Origin: Ischnura elegans
Taxonomy: Eukaryota; Arthropoda; Insecta; Odonata; Coenagrionidae
Reading direction: 5' to 3'
Assembly (NCBI RefSeq): GCF_921293095.1
Contig: NC_060252.1
Span: 79,442,866-79,506,865 of the forward strand
Length of the DNA: 64,000 nt
The notes below the pieces were generated by a model. That model was not told the DNA's origin and made no database searches. It worked only from the letters and a program-made list of their open reading frames with translations. Shown in pieces: positions 8,170 to 16,356 of this stretch. The position numbers and the translations under genes are program-made. Numbering within the stretch: position 1 is the first letter of the stretch; every line of letters begins with the position of its first letter.

Positions 8170-11100
8170 ATGGCTTTTATATTACAATGGAATTGTAATG
8201 GATGTTATCGGCATAAGGAGGAGCTGGCTGTTTTAATAAATGATTTTAACCCTTTATGTATATGTCTACAAGAAACGCATTTTAAATCGACAGACCAGGG
8301 AATTTTAAAGGGATATAGTGTGACTAGGTTGGATGACTTGAGTGGGCGACGAGCCCAAGGTGGTGTAGCAAAAGCGGTCCGGGATACCCTACACACCTTC
8401 CGTGTGCGGCTAACCACCCCATTCCAGGCTGTGGCCGTCACCGTCCATGCACCCATGGAGGTAACGCTGTGCAACGTGTACCTCCCGGAAGATGCTCCGG
8501 TAAATGACAATAACCTTCAAGCCCTCATACGTCAATTGCCGCGACCCTATATTTTATTGGGCGACTTTAACGCTCATGATCCTCTGTGGGGCGGCCATTC
8601 TGCCCAACGCAACAGAAGGGGACGGATTTTAAGCAGCTTTTTCCGAGATTTTAACCTCTTTTTATTGAACAATGGCGAGAGGACACGCTTTAACTCCTTT
8701 AACGGAGAATATTCCTCCATTGATTTGTGCTTATGCACGAGCAGCATTTTTACAAGACTGAAACTGTCTGTCCATACGGATCTCTGTGGTAGTGACCACT
8801 TCCCGATTTTAATTAAATCTGACGAGATTAACAATACGAATTTTATCCGCAAGGGCAACTGGATTGTCCACAAAGCCGACTGGTCTATTTTTAGAAATTC
8901 TTTTAATTTCACGTACGATGCTCTTCGGGGCGGAACAAAGAACGTTGAGGTGCTAACCGCTAGCATAGTGGACGCAGCGAAACGTAGTGTCCCCTTATCT
9001 AAGGGCGCAATCCGTCGACCAGCGGTACCATGGTGGAATGAGGAATGCGCCGAAGCTATTAAGAAACGGAAACGTGCCCTCCGTATTTTTAATAAGTTTC
9101 CAACTGTCTCTAATCTTGCCTCCTTTCGACGACTCAGAGCAAAGGCCCGACTAATTATAAAGGAGTCAAAGAAGGCCTCCTGGATAAATTATGTATCCTC
9201 CATCAACCACAGGACTCCACTTGCACAGGTATGGCGTAAGGTGAGGAGCATTTCGGGTAGCAGCCAGCATCTAGGTATATCCTTCCTAGAAGTCGAAGGA
9301 AAGGTTATCACTTCTCCAGCTGCGATAGGGAACGTATTCGCCCAATTACTCGCCAAAGTGAGCAGCGACGAATGCTATGAACCTTCTTTTGCGATCCTCA
9401 AGAAAAGGCTCGAGAACGTCCCTATATCCTTTATGGAGCCTAAAACAACGGCAGACTACAATATGCCATTTACCATTTGGGAGCTGAAATCTGCCATCCA
9501 AGACTCCCACGACACGTCCCCAGGACCCGACGAGATCCACAATGCCTTCCTCCGAAATCTATCGGAATCGGCGTTGCTAGAAATCCTTGAAACTTTTAAT
9601 CAGCTCTGGGCCAATGGGGATTTTCCTCCGTCCTGGCGGGAGTCCGTCATTGTTCCCATCCCAAAACATGGAAAAGACCGAGCTGATCCGAATTCTTACC
9701 GGCCGATTTCTCTCACCAGCTGCCTGTGCAAGTTAATGGAGCGAATGGTAACTCGACGTCTCATTTGGTGGCTGGAGCTTCGAAAACTCCTCTCTAGGAT
9801 ACAATGCGGATTCAGACGGAACCGTTCCACAATGGACCACTTGGTTAGAATTGAAAATTTCATCCAAGAAGCCTTCCTTCTCCGCCAACACGTAGTCGGT
9901 GTATTTTTCGACTTAGAGAAGGCTTACGACCGGGTCTGGCGACGTAAGATTCTACGCGTATTACGCGAGTGGGGTTTTAGAGGCTGTTTGCCCATTTTTA
10001 TACAAAAATTTTTAACCAACCGTGTTTTTAAAGTAAGGACGGGACAGTTGTTGTCAAATTTTTACCCTCTTGACAACGGAGTTCCCCAAGGCTCCGTTCT
10101 GAGCGTGACGTTGTTCGCTATTGCGATCAACGACATAGCTCACTGCATCAAGGAGCCAGTGTTAGGGTCACTGTTTGTGGATGATCTCGCGATTTTCTGC
10201 AGATCATCTAGGGTCGTGAATGCATCGCGGATGGCGCAACTCACCATTAATAAACTTCACAAATGGACCCAAAATAACGGCTTCCTTTTCTCTTTGGAGA
10301 AAACAAAGTGCGTTCACTTTTCTCGCACTCGGGGCGTGCATGTAAATCCCACGTTACACCTAGGTGGTAGAAACCTCCCATTTGTGGAATCAGTCCGTTT
10401 TCTGGGGATGACCCTCGACCACAAACTCAACTGGAAGGAGCACATTAATTCTGTCAAGGTAAACTGTTTGAAGTCTTTGAACATTTTAAAGTTTTTAAGC
10501 CACGCATCTTGGGGAGCAGACAGCACCACCTTAATTTTACTTTACCGCACACTGGTGCGGTCGAAATTAGACTACGGCTCATTCGTGTATGCGTCCGCTC
10601 GCGAGACGTATTTGAAAGCACTTAATTCAGTGCACAACGCAGGTCTGCGACTATGCACTGGGGCGTTTAGGACCAGCCCGATTCCCAGTATATATACCGA
10701 CGCAGGCGAGCCTCCTCTATGCTACCGAAGGACCTGGCTTCTTTGTAGCTACGTTTCCAAAATGTTAGCAATGACGAGTCACCCATGTTATAGTTTACTT
10801 TTTAAACCCCGTTTTATTAATGTTTTTAACCGAAGGACTAAAGCAACCAGACCAGTAAGCGTTCGTTTTAACGATTTTATTCGCGGATGCGAATTCACGC
10901 TACCTGAAGTGTATCCTGTTTCATTCTCGGAACACCCCCCTTGGATCACTCCCACTCCGGTGGTGAATATTCTTTCACGATCTCGACCGAAGTCTTCCAC
11001 AACTCCCTCGGAGTACCAGCGTTCGTTTGCCATGTTCCGATGGAATCACCCCAACCTTACCCCCGTTTACACTGACGGTTCGAAAGATAACTCTGCTTGT

Positions 11101-11871
11101 GCATGTGCAGTGTTCTCCCCTATCCACGGGAACATCAGAGCAAAGCTTCACCCGATGTGCAGTGTGTACACGGCGGAGCTTTATGCCATAAGGACAGCTC
11201 TAGAAGCCCTAGGTGACCACGGCGGCTCCTTTGTCATATGCACTGACTCCAGGAGCTCGCTACAAGCCATCTCTGGCTTCTCACCCGTGCACCCGATCGT
11301 GCAAGAAATACACTCTCTCCTGCTGACCCTTTCGAGAAAGGGTTTGAATATCCATTTTCTGTGGGTACCGGGACATGAGGGGATAGCCGGGAATGAGATA
11401 GCAGACGCTATGGCCAAGGAAGCTCTGAATAACGAAGTTCTTGTCTCAACGCTGGTTCCCCACGAGGACTTACGAGCATCTCTAAGAAACGTGGTATTTG
11501 GAAAATGGAGGGAGTCATGGAGGATTCTAAATAATAACAAGCTCCGTGGCATCAAGGACATGGTAGCAGCGTGGCCCTCCTCAGCTCGTAGTAATCGGAG
11601 AGAGGAAGTAGTACTTACACGATTGAGGATAGGGCACAGCCCCCTGACCCATGCGTATCTCTTTACTGAAGAGAAGGAACCTCCCCAATGTGGGGATTGT
11701 AAATGTCCATTAAGTATTAGACACATCATGCTAGATTGTGTTAAGTACCGCGAAGCGCGAAGACGAAATAATCTAGGGGGAGACCTAAAAACCCTTTTAG
11801 GAGACCACCCTACCAACTTAATCTGTACATTTCGGTTTCTCAGAGAAATAAACATTTTTAATAAAATCTAA
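8170..11871 (+). CDS. LINE A ORF2: endonuclease, reverse transcriptase, RNase H (1233 aa)
   Basis: Intact 1233-residue frame. The APE endonuclease (about 1-230) has QWNCNG, CLQETHF, LLGDFNAHDPLWG and GSDHFPI. The reverse transcriptase (about 470-760) has YRPISLTSCLCK, QCGFRRNRSTMDHL, FDLEKAYDRVW, NGVPQGSVLSVTLF and an FVDD active site (LFVDDLAIF) rather than the more usual YADD/FADD. RNase H (about 965-1095) has VYTDGSKDN, TAELYAIRTAL, CTDSRSSLQAI and VPGHEGIAGNEIADAM, giving the D-E-D-D set. The C-terminus has a Cys/Cys/His/Cys knuckle (CGDCKCPLSIRHIMLDC). The protein nicks target DNA and reverse-transcribes element RNA in the nucleus. EN-RT-RNase H order suggests the I-like group. Residues about 32-345 match element D, the rest matches B/C. 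ATG 8170 follows a T-rich spacer after ORF1. Confidence 0.97.
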   Translation: MAFILQWNCNGCYRHKEELAVLINDFNPLCICLQETHFKSTDQGILKGYSVTRLDDLSGRRAQGGVAKAVRDTLHTFRVRLTTPFQAVAVTVHAPMEVTLCNVYLPEDAPVNDNNLQALIRQLPRPYILLGDFNAHDPLWGGHSAQRNRRGRILSSFFRDFNLFLLNNGERTRFNSFNGEYSSIDLCLCTSSIFTRLKLSVHTDLCGSDHFPILIKSDEINNTNFIRKGNWIVHKADWSIFRNSFNFTYDALRGGTKNVEVLTASIVDAAKRSVPLSKGAIRRPAVPWWNEECAEAIKKRKRALRIFNKFPTVSNLASFRRLRAKARLIIKESKKASWINYVSSINHRTPLAQVWRKVRSISGSSQHLGISFLEVEGKVITSPAAIGNVFAQLLAKVSSDECYEPSFAILKKRLENVPISFMEPKTTADYNMPFTIWELKSAIQDSHDTSPGPDEIHNAFLRNLSESALLEILETFNQLWANGDFPPSWRESVIVPIPKHGKDRADPNSYRPISLTSCLCKLMERMVTRRLIWWLELRKLLSRIQCGFRRNRSTMDHLVRIENFIQEAFLLRQHVVGVFFDLEKAYDRVWRRKILRVLREWGFRGCLPIFIQKFLTNRVFKVRTGQLLSNFYPLDNGVPQGSVLSVTLFAIAINDIAHCIKEPVLGSLFVDDLAIFCRSSRVVNASRMAQLTINKLHKWTQNNGFLFSLEKTKCVHFSRTRGVHVNPTLHLGGRNLPFVESVRFLGMTLDHKLNWKEHINSVKVNCLKSLNILKFLSHASWGADSTTLILLYRTLVRSKLDYGSFVYASARETYLKALNSVHNAGLRLCTGAFRTSPIPSIYTDAGEPPLCYRRTWLLCSYVSKMLAMTSHPCYSLLFKPRFINVFNRRTKATRPVSVRFNDFIRGCEFTLPEVYPVSFSEHPPWITPTPVVNILSRSRPKSSTTPSEYQRSFAMFRWNHPNLTPVYTDGSKDNSACACAVFSPIHGNIRAKLHPMCSVYTAELYAIRTALEALGDHGGSFVICTDSRSSLQAISGFSPVHPIVQEIHSLLLTLSRKGLNIHFLWVPGHEGIAGNEIADAMAKEALNNEVLVSTLVPHEDLRASLRNVVFGKWRESWRILNNNKLRGIKDMVAAWPSSARSNRREEVVLTRLRIGHSPLTHAYLFTEEKEPPQCGDCKCPLSIRHIMLDCVKYREARRRNNLGGDLKTLLGDHPTNLICTFRFLREINIFNKI

Positions 11872-11940
11872 TTATGTACACTTTCAACGAAGACATCAGA
11901 TGCAGTAGATTACTTTATACATAACTTTTGTAATTAAATA

Positions 11941-12078
11941 GCACTGTAGTGGTGCAAAATGACCTTGCCGTCGACGCACCCTAAATCCAAATACTACTAC
12001 TACTACTAGCACAGTAGTGGTGCAAAATGACCTTGCCGTCGACGCACCCTAAATCCAAATACTACTACTACTACTACT
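11941..12078 (+). repeat. Duplicated 3'-terminal module and (TAC)n tail of LINE A
   Basis: The terminal 3' module (GTAGTGGTGC ... GACGCACCCTAAATCC plus TAC repeats) occurs twice, at 11941-12008 and 12009-12078, with a 68-base period. B and C have it once. Each copy can fold as GGTGC/GCACC with an inner GAC/GTC pairing, the likely binding site of the reverse transcriptase (inference from other LINEs with 3' stem-loops). Confidence 0.9.
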
Positions 12079-12093
12079 AATAATAATACAGAC
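12079..12093. repeat. Target-site duplication of LINE A, right copy (15 bp)
   Basis: Identical to 6299-6313; marks the point where the old LINE resumes. Confidence 0.95.
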
Positions 12094-12357
12094 ACGCAAG
12101 AGGAAAATAAGGCTACCAAGCCGGCAACTAAGAAGGGCAAACCGCCGGAAAAAAGGATGCTAGTCAGGGCTCTTCAAAGAAGAACGCAAACACAACACCC
12201 ACCGTGGCCACGCAAAGCAGGCGTGGAAAATCTCAGTCCCCGGGTCCATCTGGTTCGCCTACGCGTAGCCAACCAGTCTATGGAAGAAGATGAATATATT
12301 TCTGAGTCAGAAATCATCCGGGCGACGGCTAAGGAGAGAAGACGCATTAAGCGTTGA
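12094..12357 (+). pseudogene. Old LINE ORF1, 3' part after the insertion
   Basis: Continues the old ORF1 beyond element A. The last part (EEDEYISESEI, RRRIKR) aligns with the ORF1 C-terminus of A, B and C (QEDIDEDLCISDTEI, KSRLKR). In between, a second frame carries the better match (GKSQSPGPSG versus EKTPSPGPSG), so the copy seems to have lost frame at the A6 run near 12146 and regained it before 12280. Ends with TGA at 12355-12357. Confidence 0.8.
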
Positions 12358-12420
12358 CTCTCCCTCTGGCAATTTTAAATTAATTTATCTATGTATTTAA
12401 TTTATTTTTATCAATTTTTA

Positions 12421-14382
12421 ATGGCTTTTATCATACAGTGGAACTGTAATGGTTTTTATCGGCATAAGGAGGAGCTAGACATTTTTATCAGAGATTTTAA
12501 CCCGTCCTGTATATGTTTGCAGGAAACACGTTTTAAGGACACGGACAAGGGATATTTAAAACATTTTAACGCTTTTAGACTGGACGATACCAGCGGCCAA
12601 CGAGCCCATAGTGGAGTGGCGGTTTTTGTTCGGGAGGGAATTTACACCTCCAGAATAAATCTTAACACACCTTTCCAAGCGGTAGCGGTGACGGTGCACG
12701 CTCCCGAGGCGATAACGGTGTGCAACGTTTACCTGCCGGAGGGTGCACCCGTCACCCGTTTTAATCTAGAATCCCTTGTTCACCAGCTACCTCAGCCTTT
12801 TATCATATTCGGAGATTTTAATGCTCACGATCGTCTATGGTGAAGCATCCCGGGACAGTGACCGCAGGGGACGTATTTTATCAAGTTTTATTAGTGACTT
12901 TAACCTATTTTTACTCAATGGCGAGAAAACCCGTTTTAACTCTTATAGCGGCGATTTCTCATCCATTGCCTTGTGTGTTTTATCGACTGGTTTTGGTCAA
13001 TAAACTCAAACTCTCTGTGCATAAGGATCTTAGTGGGAGCGATCACTTTCCCCTTTTAATCAAAAGGAAGCAATATTTTGACCCCGATTTAGTAGACCAG
13101 GCCGTTAGACTGTCCGGAAAGCTGATTGGCATCGTTTTAACTCAACTTTTAACTTCGTGTGGGATAAAAACGACTGTGTAACAAACGTAAATCTTTTGAC
13201 GTCCAGCATTATTCCAGCCGCCGAAATTAGCATACCACGATCTCGAAGCATCCTTCCAAGAAATGCGGTGCCATGGTGGAATGAAACCTGCGCAGAAACC
13301 ATTAAAAAACGTAAGAAAGCTCTCCGAATTTTCAACAAGTATCCTACAGCAAATAATCTCTCCGCTTTTCGGCGACTGAGAGCGAAAGCGTGTCAGGTAA
13401 TAAAGGACGCAAAGAGGACTTCTTGGATGAATTTTGTCTCCGGTGTCAACCACAGGACTCCACTTGCACAGGTATGGCGTCTGGTGAGGAGCATATTTGG
13501 TAGCAGCCAGCATCTAGGTATATCCTTCCTAGAAGTCGAAGGAAAGGTTATCACTTCTCCAGCTGCGATAGGGAACGTATTCGCCCAATTACTCGCCAAA
13601 GTGAGCAGCGACGAATGCTTTGAACCTTCTTTTGCGATCCTCAAGAAACGGCTCGAGAACGTCCCTATATCCTTTAAGGAGCCTAAAACAACGGCAGACT
13701 ACAATATTCCATTTACCATTTGGGAGCTGAAATCTGCCATCCATGACTCCCACGACACGTCCCCAGGACCCGTCGAGATCCACAATGCCTTCCTCCGAAA
13801 TCTATCGGAATCGGCGTTGCTGGAAGTCCTTGAAACTTTTAATCAGCTCTGGGCCAATGGTGATTTTCCTCCGTCCTTGCGGGAGTCCGTCATTGTTCCT
13901 ATCCCAAAACATGGAAAAGACCGAGCTGATCCGAATTCTTACCGGCCGATTTCTCTCACCAGCTGCCTGTGCAAGTTAATGGAGCGAATGGTAAATCGAC
14001 GTCTCATTTGGTGGCTGGAACGTCGAAAACTTCTCTCTAAGATACACTGCGGATTCAGGCGGAACCGTTCCACCATGGACCACTTGGTTTGAATTGAAAA
14101 TTTCATCCAAGAAGCCTTCCTTCTCCGCCTACACGTAGTCTGTGTATTCTTCGACTTAGAGAAGGCTTACGACCGGGTCTGGCGACGTAAGATTCTACGC
14201 GTGTTACGCGAGTGGGGTTTTAGAGGCTGTTTGCCCATTTTTATACAAAATTTTTTAACCAACCGTGTTTTTAAAGTAAGGACGGGACAGTTATTATCAA
14301 ATTTTTACCCTCTTGACAACGGAGTTCCCCAAGGCTCCGTTTTGAGCGTGACGCTGTTCGCTATTGCGATCAACGATATATA
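12421..14382 (+). pseudogene. Old LINE ORF2, broken and 3'-truncated
   Basis: Starts at ATG 12421 with the endonuclease (IIQWNCNGFYRHKEEL, CLQETRFKDTD, GDFNAHDRLW). A TGA at 12841 interrupts it, and indels up to about 13150 scramble the second half of the endonuclease. The linker and RT resume at 13157 in an open frame to 14092 (VPWWNETCAE, YRPISLTSCLCKLMERM). A TGA near 14090 replaces Arg in DHLVRIENF. The RT palm continues to VPQGSVLSVTLFAIAIND and is cut at about 14382, before the catalytic FVDD. By eye, 13450-14382 is much closer to B/C than 12421-13150 is. RNase H is absent. Confidence 0.9.
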
Positions 14383-14748
14383 TTTCAAATTCACATCCAC
14401 GCAGGTCGCCACAGGCGAATATACATTCATAATAATATATAATAGAAATTGAAACAAAGGGATAGAAACATAAATACAGGACGATGACACTGTGGCGTGG
14501 AGATGGAATGAAGGCCGAAAACACATGGAAAAAAGTTCATGGTGAACTTGCATGGAGGTTAAAAATAAGTTAAAATGTTAGCGGTACCCACAACGAATAG
14601 ATTGCACTGACGTATTGAACTTCAAGTGATACTATAACTATTAATTGTTTTCACACAGACTAAGGTAGCCTGTGATAATAGGAACTCAAAAAGTAAATAC
14701 CCCAGGAAACATGCAATGAAAACAGAGCCAGGTAAACTTTTCTAACAT

Positions 14749-16176
14749 TTATTTAACAATTTTCCTCTCCTCCATGGCAATTTTCTTTGCCTTCATTGCT
14801 AGCTTCTGCTCCTCAATTAAAAGTTTTCTTGACATCAACTCTAACTTCTTCTCCTTCAGCTCCAACCTCTTCTGCTCCTCCAGCTTCTTCTCCTCCCGCT
14901 TCTTCTCCTTCCGCTTCTTCTCCTTCCGCTTCTTCTCCTTCCGCTTCTTCTCCTTCCGCTTCTTCTCCTTCTCCTCTCGTCGCTTCCTCCTCTCCTCATC
15001 CCTCTTTTCTTCCCTCTCCTTATCCCTCTTTTCTTCCCTCTCCTTATCCCTCTTTTCTTCCCTCTCCTTCAACTCCACCCTCACGTTCCGCCACTCCCCC
15101 AGCAGCTCCTCCAACACCCCCTCCACCTTCCTCTTCTTGCTGGTCCCTGAACAGGTCAAATACAAAAATGTGGAATTAAGGCTCAAATCTCACCCACGAA
15201 AAGATTCCCAATAAACTTGACAATCTACAACAACCACTTTTGATTTGATGTCTTGAAATATGCTTGGCACACCGAGAACAGCATGGCAAAGCTGTTATAA
15301 CAGGAACACATTTGTTGTACCATTAAGTAAAGCAAAATAACTAATTAATAATTAAAATGATAAAATAATTTCAGTACAAACTAAATCATATGCAAATAGC
15401 CATTAAATATTAAACATTTGCTTACAAATAGAAAATCTAGGAATTTGTTTGTTATAGATACTATGATGTAAGCTCCATTTCTTTAATTACTTGGTGATGG
15501 AAAGTCAGAAGATTAGTAGTTGATCTGCCTTTCGTTAATCCATGTTATTCAGGTCTTATACTTAAAGAAGACGTTACATTATCAATGACTAAGGACTCAA
15601 ATATTTGTGCTTTTATTCATTGTTTGGCAGTTGGACAATAATTACGAATGGAACTTATATTGCTTGACTTGAGCATTATAACAATACATGCTAATTTATA
15701 GAAGACTTGATGAGCTATGTAAAAAGAATGAAGTTACCAGGACTCGTCGTCAAATTTTTAGGAGGTGGTGGACCCTCACTTCCTGCAGTGGCAGGAGCAT
15801 CCACCCATGCCTTCTCTCCGAAGATGCTATCCATTACCTGTGAAGGTTCAGAAGCAGTTAATGATGAAGTCTTACACAATCATTACAACAAAAATAAAGT
15901 CACAACGTGAGCTCACCTCTAAGTATCGCCAATAGCACGATCCATTGCCAGGCTTCGCTTTCCTCGTCCTCACCTCCTTGTATGTGCGCTTGAGGCCACT
16001 GATCTTTGCCTGGCATTGGCGACCAGTGGCCGCTAGTCCTGCTTTTGAGGAAATAGCTTCTCCTATTTCCTCCCACACCTTATCATGACGCTTGCTACGG
16101 AAGGCACCCTCCTTCTCCCTATAAACTTCAAGGAGAAGCAGGGTGTCTTCGTGGCTCCAGGAGCATCCCAGGTTTT
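14749..16176 (-). CDS. Myb/SANT-like DNA-binding protein with coiled coil, three exons (Harbinger-associated type)
   Basis: Minus-strand gene model from sequence. Exon 15917-16176 encodes a trihelix/Myb-like domain (CSWSHEDTLLLLEVYREKE, VWEEIGEAI, RQCQAKISGLKRTYKEV) and ends LE before a GTGAGC donor. Exon 15738-15837 is bounded by CACAG and GTAACT and encodes a Pro-containing linker. Exon 14749-15146 starts after TTCAG and encodes SKKRKVEGVLEELLGEWR, then a very long Arg/Lys/Glu helix with repeats such as DKEREEKR, to a TAA. Exon phases agree at both junctions. An acceptor-like CCCAG at 16177-16180 suggests an upstream exon with the start codon, not found. PIF/Harbinger transposons encode a Myb-like partner besides the transposase; a Harbinger transposase lies at 21792. 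Pairing with it is inference. A host gene is possible. Confidence 0.6.
15187..15737. other. AT-rich intron of the Myb-like gene
   Basis: The intron between exons 2 and 3 in the model above. AT-rich, no open frame of note. Confidence 0.5.
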
Positions 16177-16356
16177 CTGGGAATGAAAGAAAATAGCCAG
16201 TATGAAAATACACTTTCCATAAAACAAATTATATATCACAGGTCAAAGGAAAATATCATTGACTTCAAGTAGGTATGGGGAAGAAGAGACAAATATCACA
16301 ATAGGTATGTCTAGTATTCCTTGTATGCTTTTTTTTTAAGTAAGTACCTTTTATTG

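Larger units (their letters stand above)
6314..12078 (+). mobile_element. LINE element A, full length (about 5.77 kb), nested in old LINE
   Basis: Full-length non-LTR retrotransposon: C-rich 5' end, 5' UTR of about 620 bases, ORF1, a T-rich spacer of about 90 bases, intact ORF2, a 3' UTR with a duplicated terminal stem-loop, and a (TAC)n tail. A 15-bp target-site duplication flanks it, as expected for target-primed reverse transcription. Compared with B and C it is a mosaic. The 5' UTR, ORF1 second half, first 90 bases of ORF2 and everything after about 9205 are nearly identical to B/C. The ORF1 first half and ORF2 from about 8263 to 9205 are clearly different; the ORF2 block instead matches element D. 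Confidence 0.95.
4817..14382 (+). mobile_element. Old LINE copy of the A/B/C family, split by element A
   Basis: The outer element of a nest. Its 5' UTR is probably the 250-bp tandem array. ORF1 runs from about 5566 to 6313 and resumes at 12094-12357. ORF2 begins at 12421 and is cut at about 14382, where unrelated DNA starts (ATATATTTCAAATTC). Between the ORF1 halves lies element A with a 15-bp target-site duplication. The copy has several stop codons and frameshifts, so it predates A. No 3' end of this copy was found. The 5' limit given is approximate. Confidence 0.85.

Noticed and set aside
11181-11855. Minus-strand frame of 224 codons opposite ORF2 of A, repeated opposite B and C
   Set aside because: Shadow of the RNase H-coding strand; no motif, and the sense frame has all catalytic residues.
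14774-15214. Plus-strand Ser/Phe-rich frame of 146 codons
   Set aside because: Antisense of the Arg/Lys/Glu repeat exon of the Myb-like gene; low complexity.
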